Origin: Beijerinckiaceae bacterium
Lineage (GTDB): Bacteria > Pseudomonadota > Alphaproteobacteria > Rhizobiales > Beijerinckiaceae
Length of the DNA stretch: 64,000 nucleotides
Reading direction: 5' to 3'
Assembly: GCA_947454485.1 (NCBI GenBank)
Contig: CANGJJ010000002.1
Span: 248,001-312,000 of the forward strand
The position numbers and the translations under genes were made by a program. Positions 1-8,597 of this stretch are shown here, piece by piece (within the stretch, counting starts at the first letter, position 1; every line of letters starts with the position of its first letter). Under the pieces are notes generated by a model. That model saw nothing but the letters and a program-made list of their open reading frames with translations, made no database searches and was not told where the DNA came from.

Positions 1-2
1 TT

Positions 3-293
3 GATGTGACCCGCGAAGTCGATGGCGGCTTGCAGACAGTGACGCTGAAACTCCCCGCCGTTGTGACGACCGATCTGCGTCTCAACGAGCCGCGCTATGC
101 CTCGCTCCCCAACATCATGAAGGCAAAGAAGAAGCCGATTGATGAAAAGAGCCCGGCTGATTTTTCCGTCGACACCACCGCACGTCTGACAGTTCTCAAG
201 ACCAGCGAGCCGCCCACACGCGGCGGCGGTGTGAAAGTGGCCTCGGTTGAAGAGCTTGTCAGCAAGCTCAAGAACGAAGCAGGAGTTCTGTAA
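3..293 (+). CDS. etfB: Electron transfer flavoprotein subunit beta, 3' part (5' end outside window)
   Basis: C-terminal part of EtfB, the beta subunit of the FAD/AMP-binding heterodimer that carries electrons from acyl-CoA and related dehydrogenases to ETF-ubiquinone oxidoreductase. The reading frame is open from the window edge. It carries the EtfB C-terminal signature ([16 protein letters not shown] followed by [12 protein letters not shown]). Its TAA stop shares one base with the ATG of etfA, so the two subunits are translationally coupled, as is usual. About 97 residues are visible; the full protein would be about 250. Identification is firm; the true start lies before base 1. Confidence 0.93.
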   Translation, partial: DVTREVDGGLQTVTLKLPAVVTTDLRLNEPRYASLPNIMKAKKKPIDEKSPADFSVDTTARLTVLKTSEPPTRGGGVKVASVEELVSKLKNEAGVL

Positions 294-1237
294 TGTCCGT
301 TCTCCTGATTGCAGATGTGAACAAGGGAAAGCTTGGCGATGCGCTCGCGCGCGCTGTCACAGCGGCCAGCCAAATCGGCTCACCCGTTCATGTGCTGGTG
401 GCAGCGCAAGGCGCACAAGAGGCTGCAGCAGAAGCTGCCAAGCTCGCTGGCGTCGAAAAAGTTTTGCTCGCTGATGACGCAGCCTATGCGCATCAACTGG
501 CTGAGCCCATGGCCGCGCTCATCTCGGGCCTTGCCAAAAATTACAGCGCTGTTGTCTCCACCGCGACAACCACCGCCAAAAATATCATGCCGCGCGTCGC
601 TGCTCTGCTCGATGTGATGCAAGTGTCCGAAATCATCAAAGTCGTGGCACCCGATACATTCGAACGTCCGATCTATGCTGGCAATGCGATCCAGACTGTG
701 CAGTCGAGCGATGCCATCAAGGTCATCACCGTGCGCACCACAGCCTTTGCACCTGCGCCTGCCACCGGCTCTGCGAGCATCGAGACAGTCACGGCTGTGT
801 TTGATCCTGCTGTGTCGCAGTTCAAGGGCGAGGCTCTGGCCAAGAGCGACCGTCCTGAACTGACGGCCGCGCGCATCATCATCTCTGGTGGCCGCGCCAT
901 GCAGAATGCTGAGAACTTCACCACCTTGATCGAGCCTGTCGCCGACAAGCTGGGCGCGGCCATGGGCGCGTCTCGCGCAGCGGTGGATGCGGGCTATGCA
1001 CCCAATGACTGGCAGGTCGGCCAGACCGGCAAAGTCGTCGCACCTGAGCTTTATATTGCGGTTGGCATTTCAGGTGCCATCCAGCATCTGGCTGGCATGA
1101 AGGACTCCAAGGTCATCGTGGCCATCAACAAGGACGAAGAGGCCCCCATCTTCCAGGTGGCCGATTACGGTCTTGTGGGTGATCTGTTCAAGGCACTGCC
1201 GGAGCTCGCTGCCGAATTGGGCAAACTGGGTAAGTAA
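293..1237 (+). CDS. etfA: Electron transfer flavoprotein subunit alpha
   Basis: 314-residue EtfA, the FAD-carrying partner of EtfB. Together they accept electrons from flavoprotein dehydrogenases of beta-oxidation and amino-acid/choline breakdown and pass them to the quinone pool. The C-terminal third has the FAD-binding stretch [19 protein letters not shown] followed by AIQHLAGM and [11 protein letters not shown], which are diagnostic for EtfA. Length is normal. The ATG overlaps the etfB stop by one base (TAATG). A 3-hydroxyacyl-CoA dehydrogenase gene follows 64 bp downstream, which suggests a fatty-acid or butanoyl-CoA oxidation role. Confidence 0.96.
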   Translation: MSVLLIADVNKGKLGDALARAVTAASQIGSPVHVLVAAQGAQEAAAEAAKLAGVEKVLLADDAAYAHQLAEPMAALISGLAKNYSAVVSTATTTAKNIMPRVAALLDVMQVSEIIKVVAPDTFERPIYAGNAIQTVQSSDAIKVITVRTTAFAPAPATGSASIETVTAVFDPAVSQFKGEALAKSDRPELTAARIIISGGRAMQNAENFTTLIEPVADKLGAAMGASRAAVDAGYAPNDWQVGQTGKVVAPELYIAVGISGAIQHLAGMKDSKVIVAINKDEEAPIFQVADYGLVGDLFKALPELAAELGKLGK

Positions 1238-1301
1238 TGGCACTGGACGCTCGCGCCTGATCGCCTATGATCGCCGGCGAATTCCTAGGAGTGGAGCGGA
1301 C

Positions 1302-2183
1302 ATGGCCATCGAAATCCGTAAAGTCGGCATTATTGGCGCCGGACAGATGGGCAACGGCATTGCCCAGGTATGCATTCTGGCCGGGGTCGAAGTGCTGCTG
1401 AACGATATCGCTGAAGACCGGATCAATGCCGGTCTTGCGACCATCGACGGAGCCATGGCCCGCGACGTGTCCAAGGGCCTGCTGGACGATGCCGCCCGCA
1501 AGAGCGCCATGACGCTCATCAAGCCCGCCCCGACCTATGAGGATATGGCTGACTGCGATCTGGTGATCGAAGCTGCCTCCGAGAATGAAGAGATCAAGCG
1601 CAAGATCTTCGCCAAGCTCGCGCCCTTGATGAAGCCCCATACGATGATCGGGAGCAATACATCCTCGATCTCGATCACGCGTCTGGCCTCCGTCACCGAC
1701 CGTCCCGAGCGCTTCATCGGCATTCATTTCATGAATCCGGTTCCGCGCATGCAGCTCGTCGAATTGATTCGTGGCATTGCGACAGAGGATGAGACTTTCG
1801 AGGCCGCCAAGCGCTTCGTTGCCAAGCTTGGCAAGACCTCAACCGTCTCGGAAGATTTCCCCGCCTTCATCGTCAACCGCATTCTGCTGCCGATGATCAA
1901 TGAAGCGATCTATACGCTCTATGAGGGTGTGGGCTCGGTTGAGGCCATCGACACAGCGATGCGTCTGGGTGCCAACCATCCGATGGGGCCGCTGCAGCTC
2001 GCCGATTTCATCGGTCTGGATACCTGCCTGTCGATCATGCAGGTTCTGCATGAAGGTCTGGCGGATTCGAAATACCGCCCCTGTCCGCTGCTGGTGAAAT
2101 ATGTCGAAGCCGGCTGGCTCGGCCGCAAATCCCGCCGCGGCTTCTATGATTATCGCTCAGGCACGCCCGTTCCCACGCGTTAA
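1302..2183 (+). CDS. hbdA: 3-hydroxybutyryl-CoA dehydrogenase (3-hydroxyacyl-CoA dehydrogenase family)
   Basis: 293-residue NAD-dependent 3-hydroxyacyl-CoA dehydrogenase of the short (HBDH/PaaH) type, interconverting (S)-3-hydroxybutanoyl-CoA and acetoacetyl-CoA in the cytoplasm. The N-terminal Rossmann motif VGIIGAGQMGNGIAQ is followed by the family signature around GIHFMNPVPRMQLVELIRG (catalytic His in HFMNP). The C-terminal domain has AFIVNRILLPMINEAI and NHPMGPLQLADFIGLD. ATG 1302 was chosen because AGGAGTGGAG lies 5-14 bp upstream and the protein then begins MAIEIRKVGIIGAG; the frame stays open further upstream inside etfA. It is probably co-transcribed with etfBA. Exact chain-length specificity cannot be read from sequence. 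Confidence 0.93.
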   Translation: MAIEIRKVGIIGAGQMGNGIAQVCILAGVEVLLNDIAEDRINAGLATIDGAMARDVSKGLLDDAARKSAMTLIKPAPTYEDMADCDLVIEAASENEEIKRKIFAKLAPLMKPHTMIGSNTSSISITRLASVTDRPERFIGIHFMNPVPRMQLVELIRGIATEDETFEAAKRFVAKLGKTSTVSEDFPAFIVNRILLPMINEAIYTLYEGVGSVEAIDTAMRLGANHPMGPLQLADFIGLDTCLSIMQVLHEGLADSKYRPCPLLVKYVEAGWLGRKSRRGFYDYRSGTPVPTR

Positions 2184-2289
2184 TAGCGTCTATAGCATTT
2201 GAGTTTTCCAGAGCGTGCATATTGCGCGCGCGCTCATTCATTTCTGCACCCGTCCCTTTTCGCCGCACTGACAGAGGAGAGGAGGATGC

Positions 2290-2304
2290 GAACTGTTTTT
2301 GAAG
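2290..2304. promoter_or_regulatory. Possible LexA-like direct repeat upstream of dinD
   Basis: GAAC-N7-GAAG. Alphaproteobacterial LexA operators are direct repeats GTTC-N7-GTTC (GAAC-N7-GAAC on the other strand), so this matches 7 of 8 positions. It lies 12 bp before the chosen dinD start. One mismatch and an unverified promoter position make this only a suggestion. Confidence 0.25.
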
Positions 2305-2315
2305 GAAGGCTTTTG

Positions 2316-3170
2316 ATGATTGATTCTCCTCCCGGAACCGACCGGTTCGAAGACCTTAAAAAGCTCAACGAATATGGCGCTGAATATTGGAGCGCCCGCG
2401 AGCTGCAGCCTTATCTGGGCTATAGCCAATGGAGGCGCTTCGAAAGCGCTATTCAAAAGGCAATGCTGTCGTGCGAAGCATCTGGAAACAAAAAGGAAAA
2501 CCATTTTGCCAGCGCCGGCAAAATGGTCGGCTTGGGATCGGGTGCGCAGCGCGAGTCCCAAGACTTTCACCTCTCGCGTTTCGCCTGCTATCTGATCGCC
2601 CAGAATGGCGATCCGCGAAAACCCGAAATCGCCTTTGCGCAGAAATATTTTGCGGTTCAAACCCGTCGTCAGGAAATCGCCGCCGACACCGAACGTTTGG
2701 CTTTACGCCAGCAGGTGGGCGAGGAGTTCAAGGCGCTCTCAAGTGCGGCTCAACAGGCGGGTGTCCAAAGCCGCATGTTCGGCGTCTTTCATGACGCGGG
2801 CTACAAGGGCCTCTATGGCGGGCTCGGCAATGCGCAGATCAAGCAGCGCAAGAACATCCCGGCCAAAGACGCGCTGATGGATCGCATGAATTCAACTGAG
2901 CTGGCCGCCAACCAATTTCGCCTGACACAGGCCCGCGACAAGTTAGAGCGCGAAGGCGTGCAGGGTCAGGAAGCCGCTATCAGGCTGCACAATTCCGTCG
3001 GCAAAGAAGTCCGCGCCGCAATCAAGCGCATCGGTGGCACCATGCCCGAGGACCTCGCCCCCGCAGAACATATCAAAGAGGTGAAACGGCGGATCAACGA
3101 TGCTCCTGCGAAACTCGCCCTCGAGGATCGGGACGCCTCTGGCCTTTTGGGCAAGAAACCCAAAAGCTGA
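2316..3170 (+). CDS. dinD: DinD-family DNA damage-inducible protein (BRO-N-like)
   Basis: 284-residue homologue of E. coli DinD, an SOS-induced protein reported to affect RecA filaments. The match runs end to end: GAEYWSARELQPYLGY near the N-terminus (BRO-N-like start), LSRFACYLIAQNGDPRKP, FAVQTRRQE, a central GYKGLYGGL, STELAANQFRLTQ, and a C-terminal GGTMPEDL. ATG 2316 aligns with the E. coli start and has AAGGAAGG six bases upstream. An in-frame ATG at 2286 with a purine-rich stretch is the alternative. It stands alone between hbdA and an HNH gene; dinD is patchily distributed in alphaproteobacteria, so acquisition by transfer is plausible. The identification is strong; the biochemical role in this organism is not known. 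Confidence 0.88.
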   Translation: MIDSPPGTDRFEDLKKLNEYGAEYWSARELQPYLGYSQWRRFESAIQKAMLSCEASGNKKENHFASAGKMVGLGSGAQRESQDFHLSRFACYLIAQNGDPRKPEIAFAQKYFAVQTRRQEIAADTERLALRQQVGEEFKALSSAAQQAGVQSRMFGVFHDAGYKGLYGGLGNAQIKQRKNIPAKDALMDRMNSTELAANQFRLTQARDKLEREGVQGQEAAIRLHNSVGKEVRAAIKRIGGTMPEDLAPAEHIKEVKRRINDAPAKLALEDRDASGLLGKKPKS

Positions 3171-3204
3171 GCAGGGGATAAATTACGCTGCCGCGTCAGG
3201 CACC

Positions 3205-3232
3205 TTCACAATCCTGCCATGTGACTTATACA
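3205..3232 (+). promoter_or_regulatory. Possible sigma-70-type promoter for the HNH gene
   Basis: TTCACA, 16 bp, TATACA. Both hexamers differ by a single base from the consensus (TTGACA, TATAAT-like), and the element lies about 50 bp before the HNH start in a non-coding gap after dinD. The -10 region sits inside a GACT/AGTC inverted repeat (3223-3242). Confidence 0.4.
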
Positions 3233-3289
3233 TTATGAGTCGCAAGCCTTGGACCTGTGCCGGGGCAGAGCGGAAAGAGGTGCCCGGAT

Positions 3290-3859
3290 TTGACGGTTCA
3301 CTTCCAGCCTATGGTCCCGCCGGAGGCCTGTCCGGCTCTCGTGCTCAATGCCGACTTCCGGCCCTTGAGTTACTATCCCTTGTCTCTGTGGTCTTGGCAG
3401 GACACGATCAAAGCGGTGTTTCTCGACCGCGTGAATATCGTCTCCGAATATGACAAATGCGTGCGCAGTCCGACCTCTGAATTCAGACTGCCCTCCGTCG
3501 TCTCGCTGAAGACCTATGTCAAAGCCTCACGCCAACCTGCTTTCACGCGCTTCAACGTATTTCTGCGCGACCGGTTCTCCTGCCAATATTGCGGATCACG
3601 CGAAGAGCTGACCTTCGATCATGTGATTCCACGCTCCAAAGGCGGCTCGACGACATGGGAGAATGTTGTGGCAGCTTGCTCGCCCTGCAATCTGCGCAAA
3701 AGCGATCGTTTGCCCGCAGATGTGGGCATGTTCCCCGCTCATCATCCCTATCAACCCACCGTCAGCGATCTGCATCAAAGCGGGCGATTGTTTCCGCCAA
3801 ATTATCTGCACGATAGCTGGCTTGATTATCTTTATTGGGACTCGCCGCTCGATCCGTGA
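3290..3859 (+). CDS. HNH endonuclease domain protein
   Basis: 189-residue protein with a C-terminal half HNH nuclease fold: RDRFSCQYCG (first zinc CxxC), LTFDHVIPRSKGG (the His-bearing core), TTWENVVAACSPCN and LRKSDRLP (second CxxC, Asn and Lys). The N-terminal half (CPALVLNADFRPLSYYPLSLWSWQD) is the conserved extension of a chromosomal HNH family common in alphaproteobacteria; its cellular role is not established. A TTG start at 3290 is preferred: AAAGAGG lies nine bases upstream and the protein then begins with TVHFQP. ATG 3311 or an upstream ATG at 3257 are alternatives. The stop codon directly abuts the stop of the opposing thpR gene. Confidence 0.85.
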   Translation: MTVHFQPMVPPEACPALVLNADFRPLSYYPLSLWSWQDTIKAVFLDRVNIVSEYDKCVRSPTSEFRLPSVVSLKTYVKASRQPAFTRFNVFLRDRFSCQYCGSREELTFDHVIPRSKGGSTTWENVVAACSPCNLRKSDRLPADVGMFPAHHPYQPTVSDLHQSGRLFPPNYLHDSWLDYLYWDSPLDP

Positions 3860-4420
3860 TCAGGAGGCTTGCGCGCGCTGCGCCAGATCTCCCAGCGGAT
3901 ATTCAGCCTCAACCACATAAGGCCCGCCGCCGACCGAATCGCGTGAGGAATAAACGAGGAAAGAGTCGGCCTCGAATTTTTGCTGCAATGGAAAACTGCG
4001 CAGGCTCAAATAATCTGCCACCGCCAAAGTGCTCACACCACGCAATCGCGCCAAAGTCACATGGGGCGTGAATTTGCGCGTTTCTGCTGGCAGGCCAAGA
4101 CGACGCATGATGCGCTCATGATCCATTTGCAGCTCCAGCAAATCAGGCGAAGGCTGCACTTTGACAATGAGCGAATGGGGACGGTCCCCACCGAAGAAAG
4201 ATAATTCGCCAAGCGAGAGGGAAAGTAGAGGGCGCTTCACGCGCCACAGATCCAGATAGATGTCGCGCGCGGTCGCATGATCAACATCGCCTATGAAGCG
4301 CAAGGTAATGTGATAGTTGTCCTGATCAATCCAGCGGGCGCCAGCTAATCCACCACGCAATGTGGAAAGCTCATCTGCGATAGCCTGCGGTATTTCGAGG
4401 CCAGTGAACAATCTGGGCAT
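3860..4420 (-). CDS. thpR: RNA 2',3'-cyclic phosphodiesterase (2'-5' RNA ligase family)
   Basis: 186-residue protein of the 2H phosphoesterase superfamily. It has the two catalytic HxTx motifs, HITL near residue 37 and HVTL near residue 120, and the expected start PRLFTGLEIP and central GDVDHATARDIY. Family members hydrolyse 2',3'-cyclic phosphate RNA ends and can join 2'-5' linkages in vitro; the physiological RNA is unsettled. The length is usual. It converges on the HNH gene with no gap between stops and is followed upstream by an 82-bp spacer from the esterase gene. Confidence 0.9.
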   Translation of the reverse strand: MPRLFTGLEIPQAIADELSTLRGGLAGARWIDQDNYHITLRFIGDVDHATARDIYLDLWRVKRPLLSLSLGELSFFGGDRPHSLIVKVQPSPDLLELQMDHERIMRRLGLPAETRKFTPHVTLARLRGVSTLAVADYLSLRSFPLQQKFEADSFLVYSSRDSVGGGPYVVEAEYPLGDLAQRAQAS

Positions 4421-4502
4421 GAGGAGCCTCCTGTTCCGGCTGGTAACGAATCGCCTGGTGGAATCCTAAACCTGACCTCGTTTCGCAACAACTGCGCGAT
4501 AA

Positions 4503-5201
4503 CTATTTCAAACCCAAGACCTCTTCCACTTTCGGCAGAATAGAGCGCGCAATCACTTCGACACCCTGGGGATTGGGATGCATCCCATCGCTTAACAACA
4601 AAGCGCGATTGCCTGCCACGCCATCCAGAAAAAATGGATAAAGCGGCACACCAAATTGCTTCGCAAGATCGGGATAGAGGGTGTTGAACTGACCCTCATA
4701 TTGAGCGCCCATGCCCGGAGCCGCCACCATACCCGCCAGCAAGACTTTGATGCCGCGTGCTTTGAGGCGCGTCAGAATTTCTGCCAAGGCCGTGCGCGTG
4801 ATGGTGGGATCGACCCCGCGCAACATGTCATTGGCACCAAGCTCCACAATGACAAGATCGGCCCCCTCGCCCACCGCCCAATCGAGACGATCAAGACCAC
4901 CGCTGGCCGTGTCCCCCGACACACCGGCATTCACAATTTCGACCGCATGGCCCTTGGCGCGCAAAAGCCGCTCGAGGACCGAGGGAAAGGAATCTTTATC
5001 TGCCAGCAGATAGCCTGCTGACAGACTGTCGCCCAAAGCCACGATGCGGGCAGACTTCGCCCACACAGGCCCGCTCATCATGGCAAGGCTACTGACGACG
5101 AGACCCATGAAAGCGCGGCGGGTTTGAAGCCGGACGAGACCAACCCCATATTGAGGCCCAGCCCGATCCGCTTTGCCTCGACCCTCAGAAAGTTTGCCCA
5201 T
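4503..5201 (-). CDS. tesA: SGNH-type arylesterase / lysophospholipase L1-like, exported
   Basis: GDSL/SGNH hydrolase like E. coli TesA (thioesterase I / lysophospholipase L1). It has block I GDSLSAGY, block III GANDMLRG and block V DGMHPNPQG (catalytic Ser, Gly, Asn, Asp/His). The N-terminus before SARIVALGDS is a signal peptide. If the ATG at 5201 is used, the signal carries TRRAFMGLV and a hydrophobic run ending VWA-K, which looks like a twin-arginine (Tat) signal. The shorter ATG at 5108 would remove the RR pair. With the long start the gene's ATG and that of the divergent ABC gene share one CATG palindrome. tesA beside ybbA-ybbP is also the E. coli arrangement. Function is confident; start and export route are inferred. 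Confidence 0.85.
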   Translation of the reverse strand: MGKLSEGRGKADRAGPQYGVGLVRLQTRRAFMGLVVSSLAMMSGPVWAKSARIVALGDSLSAGYLLADKDSFPSVLERLLRAKGHAVEIVNAGVSGDTASGGLDRLDWAVGEGADLVIVELGANDMLRGVDPTITRTALAEILTRLKARGIKVLLAGMVAAPGMGAQYEGQFNTLYPDLAKQFGVPLYPFFLDGVAGNRALLLSDGMHPNPQGVEVIARSILPKVEEVLGLK

Positions 5202-5901
5202 GTCATCCAGTCCCGCCATTGCGATGCGCGATGTCCACCTGAGTTTGGGACGGGGCGCGGCCCGCGTCCATATCCTGAAAGGTGTCAGCCTCGAAATTGG
5301 CGAAGGCGAGGCGGTGGGCTTGGTCGGCCCCTCGGGCTCAGGCAAATCAACTTTGCTGATGACCATGGCGGGACTGGAACGGCCTGATTCGGGCGCGATC
5401 CATGTCGCAGGCTCGCCCATCGACAAGCTCGATGAAGATTCTCTGGCACGTTTTCGCGGCGAGCATATCGGCATCGTCTTTCAAAGCTTCCACCTCATCC
5501 CCACCATGACCGCGCTGGAGAATGTCGCCATCCCGCTGGAACTCGCGGGCCGCTCAGATGCCTTTGAAGCTGCCCAGCGCGAATTGGAGGCTGTGGGTCT
5601 GGGCGAGCGTTTGCAACATTATCCCGGTCAATTATCAGGCGGCGAACAGCAACGCGTGGCTCTGGCGCGCGCGCTTGCGCCCAACCCGAAAATTCTTGTC
5701 GCCGATGAGCCCACTGGCAATCTCGATGAACAATCGGGTTCAACCATCATAGATCTCATGTTCCGCCTGAAGCGCGAACGCGGCGCGACTTTGGTCCTCG
5801 TCACCCATGACCTTGGTCTGGCGCGGCGCTGCGACCGCATGATCCGTCTGCGCTCGGGTCAGATTGAAAGCGCACAAACTGTTGCCGAGCAGGTGAGCTG
5901 A
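5200..5901 (+). CDS. ybbA: YbbA-like ABC transporter ATP-binding protein
   Basis: 233-residue ATPase of the MacB/LolD-like group that drives FtsX-type permeases. It has Walker A GPSGSGKST, a Q-loop in IVFQSFHLIPTMTALEN, signature LSGGEQQRVALARA, Walker B ILVADEPTGNLD and the switch VTHDL. ATG 5200 is chosen over an in-frame TTG at 5173. The stop overlaps the ATG of the permease by one base, so the two work as one transporter. Divergent tesA-like esterase and partner permease match the E. coli tesA/ybbA-ybbP locus. The substrate is unknown; the family is thought to act on envelope lipids or lipoproteins. Confidence 0.93.
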   Translation: MSSSPAIAMRDVHLSLGRGAARVHILKGVSLEIGEGEAVGLVGPSGSGKSTLLMTMAGLERPDSGAIHVAGSPIDKLDEDSLARFRGEHIGIVFQSFHLIPTMTALENVAIPLELAGRSDAFEAAQRELEAVGLGERLQHYPGQLSGGEQQRVALARALAPNPKILVADEPTGNLDEQSGSTIIDLMFRLKRERGATLVLVTHDLGLARRCDRMIRLRSGQIESAQTVAEQVS

Positions 5902-8459
5902 TGGCCCGACTTGCCCTTGCCCTGCGTCTGGCCCTTCGCGATCTGCGCGGTGGTTTGAGCGGCTTTCATATTTTCCTCGCCTGTATCGCTTTGGGCGTTG
6001 CGGCTATTGTCGGTGTTGGCTCAGTGTCGCGCGGTCTGTCGGATGGTCTTTCGCGCGAAGGGCGACGCATTCTGGGCGGCGATGTCTCCTTCGCGCTCAT
6101 CCATCGTGAGATGACGCCGGAAGAGCGCACATTTCTAAGCGCGCGCGGTACAATCTCCACTGTCGCTGTGATGCGTGTCATGGCGCGCAAAGCTGATGGT
6201 GATTCAGCACTGATCGAGTTGAAGGCAGTGCCCTCGACCTATCCCAGTTTGGGCGAGGTTGTTCTCACCCCTGCCATGCCAATAGCCGCTGCGCTTGAAT
6301 CCAGAAACAGCACGCCGGGCTTTGTGGGCGAAGCAGCACTTGCGGCGCGTCTCAATATCAAAGTTGGTGACAAGATCCTGATCGGCGACACAGAATTTCA
6401 ATATCGTGCCGAGCTGCAATCAGAGCCTGACAAACTCTCCGCTGGTGTGGGCTTTGGTCCGCGCGTCATCATCGCGCAAGAGGCTTTCCGCTCGACAGGC
6501 TTGTTGCAGCCAGGCTCCTTGGTACGTTGGCTCAATCGTGTCTCGCTGCCCAATCTCGCGCCCGGCATTCCCGCCAGCGAGGAACAAGTCGATGGATTGA
6601 TTGCAGAGGCGCGCCGCACTCTGCCTGATGCGGGTTGGGAAGTGCGCACACGCACCAATGTCTCGCCGCAGTTTGAAAAGAATCTGCAACGCTTCACACA
6701 ATTTCTGACCTTGGTTGGCCTCACGGCCTTGATCGTTGGCGGTGTGGGTGTTGCCAATGCGGTGCAAGGCTTTGTGGATCGCAAGCGCAATGATCTGGCC
6801 ACACTCAAAAGCATTGGCGCGAGTGGTGGCTATGTCTTTCTCATCAGCCTCACGCAGGTCATGCTGGTCGCTGTGCTGGGGACGATCATTGGCCTGTGTA
6901 TTGGCGCAGCTCTGCCCTTCATTCTGGCGCAAGCTTTCGGCTCCCTCATCCCCTTCCCTTACGAGCCCTCCCTCTATCCGATCGAACTCCTCAAAGGCGT
7001 GCTCTATGGCCTGCTGACAGCGCTGGTCTTTTCGATCCTGCCGCTGGGACGCGCGCATGATATTTCGGTCTCAGCTTTGTTCCGCGACCAGATTGCGCCT
7101 GACGGTCTCTGGCCGCGCAAACGTTATATGTTTTTGCTGGCGCTCAGCGCCGCGCTTTTGTTCGGTGCGATCATCGGCCTGTCGAGCGATCGCAAAATCT
7201 CGACCTCTTACATCGTCGCAACCATGGGCGGCTTTGTGATGCTGCGTCTTGTGGCGATTGGCATCATGGCGATTGCGCGTCGCTTGCCGCGCGCCAAAGG
7301 CACAGAGCTGCGTCTGGCCATTGGCAATATTCATCGCCCCGGCGCTTTGACCCCCTCGGTCGTTCTATCGCTTGGTTTGGGCCTCGCACTTCTCGTCGCC
7401 CTCACCATGATTGATGGCAATATACGCAATCAGGTGACGCAGACCCTGCCCGGCCAAACGCCGAGTTTCTTCTTCATGGATATTCGCAACACCGATGCGC
7501 CGCGCTTTGATGCCTTTCTCCATGAGAAGGCACCGGAAGCCACAGTGGAGCGTGTGCCCATGATGCGTGGGCGCGTTGTGCGCCTCAAAGGTCAGCGCCC
7601 CGAAGAGATCAAAGCGCGCGAAGATGCCGCTTGGGTGCTCGAGGGAGATCGCGGCATCACTTATGCGCAAGATCTGCCGCAAGGCTCGACCCTGCTGAAG
7701 GGCGATTGGTGGAGCGCTGATTACAAAGGCCCGCCGCTCGTCTCGATGGAGGCGGTGGTGGCAGAGGGGCTGGGCCTGACGATCGGCGATGAGATCACGG
7801 TCAATGTGCTTGGTCGCAACATTACCGCCAAGATCGCCAATCTGCGCGGCGTCAATTGGCGCTCGCTCGGCATCAATTTCGTCTTCGTCTTCTCGCCCAA
7901 TACATTTGCGGGCGCGCCCCATACACTTCTGGCCACAGCCAGCTTCCCCCATGGCGGCGATCCGGCGCGCGAGCTCTCCTTGCTGCGCGATGTGTCCCAG
8001 AGCTTCCCCTCTGTCACCAGCGTGCGGGTGAAAGATGCGCTCGATGCCATCGCGGCCATCATGACGCAGCTGGCGGTCGCGATTCGCGGCGCATCGGGCG
8101 TGGCACTGGCGGCCTCGGTTCTGGTGCTGGGCGGGGCGCTGGCTGCCGGGCGACGCAATCGCACCCATGATGCCGTGGTTCTGAAGACCCTTGGCGCGAC
8201 ACGCGGCCAGCTGCTCATCGCGATTTTGTGGGAATATGGCATTCTGGGCGCGGCCACTGCCGTCTTTGGCGTTCTGGCGGGCAGTCTGGCGGCTTGGGGC
8301 ATTCTGACCAAGGTCATGAAAGTCGAGGAGTTTGTCTGGCTCTGGTCCTCGGCCCTCACCGCCACCGGCCTTGCCTTGATCGTCACCATTGGCCTTGGCC
8401 TGATCGGCACCTGGCGGATCTTGGGCCAGAAGCCAGCACCCTATTTGCGGGAACTTTGA
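5901..8459 (+). CDS. ybbP: YbbP-like ABC transporter permease (FtsX-domain, large)
   Basis: 852-residue inner-membrane permease with an N-terminal membrane anchor (residues about 20-45) and a periplasmic MacB-like domain. A first FtsX domain with three helices spans about 265-390, further helices lie at about 405-520, a second periplasmic region follows, and a terminal FtsX module (about 720-850) contains VLVLGGALAAGRRNRTHDAV and the classic KTLGATRGQLL motif. The first FtsX module has the matching DLATLKSIGASGGY. This two-FtsX architecture and the length match YbbP. It is translated with the upstream ATPase (1-bp overlap). Substrate unknown. Confidence 0.92.
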   Translation: MARLALALRLALRDLRGGLSGFHIFLACIALGVAAIVGVGSVSRGLSDGLSREGRRILGGDVSFALIHREMTPEERTFLSARGTISTVAVMRVMARKADGDSALIELKAVPSTYPSLGEVVLTPAMPIAAALESRNSTPGFVGEAALAARLNIKVGDKILIGDTEFQYRAELQSEPDKLSAGVGFGPRVIIAQEAFRSTGLLQPGSLVRWLNRVSLPNLAPGIPASEEQVDGLIAEARRTLPDAGWEVRTRTNVSPQFEKNLQRFTQFLTLVGLTALIVGGVGVANAVQGFVDRKRNDLATLKSIGASGGYVFLISLTQVMLVAVLGTIIGLCIGAALPFILAQAFGSLIPFPYEPSLYPIELLKGVLYGLLTALVFSILPLGRAHDISVSALFRDQIAPDGLWPRKRYMFLLALSAALLFGAIIGLSSDRKISTSYIVATMGGFVMLRLVAIGIMAIARRLPRAKGTELRLAIGNIHRPGALTPSVVLSLGLGLALLVALTMIDGNIRNQVTQTLPGQTPSFFFMDIRNTDAPRFDAFLHEKAPEATVERVPMMRGRVVRLKGQRPEEIKAREDAAWVLEGDRGITYAQDLPQGSTLLKGDWWSADYKGPPLVSMEAVVAEGLGLTIGDEITVNVLGRNITAKIANLRGVNWRSLGINFVFVFSPNTFAGAPHTLLATASFPHGGDPARELSLLRDVSQSFPSVTSVRVKDALDAIAAIMTQLAVAIRGASGVALAASVLVLGGALAAGRRNRTHDAVVLKTLGATRGQLLIAILWEYGILGAATAVFGVLAGSLAAWGILTKVMKVEEFVWLWSSALTATGLALIVTIGLGLIGTWRILGQKPAPYLREL

Positions 8460-8597
8460 GGCCATCTAAGCGCTAAAGCTCGCGGGAGCGTGACCAGCCC
8501 CCTACTTGTGCGGCTGGGCAACGCGCTCCATATTAATCGAAGCGCCGTCCTTTGGCGGCGCATAGGGCTCTTGCCCTCAAACCATATGGGGAAACCT

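Noticed and set aside
1188-1727. Long minus-strand ORF across etfA/hbdA
   Set aside because: It lies antisense to well-supported genes and has no family features; similar antisense ORFs (for example 7365-8465, 16156-17016, 42544-43515, 55179-56141 on the plus strand) are shadows of genes with biased codon use.
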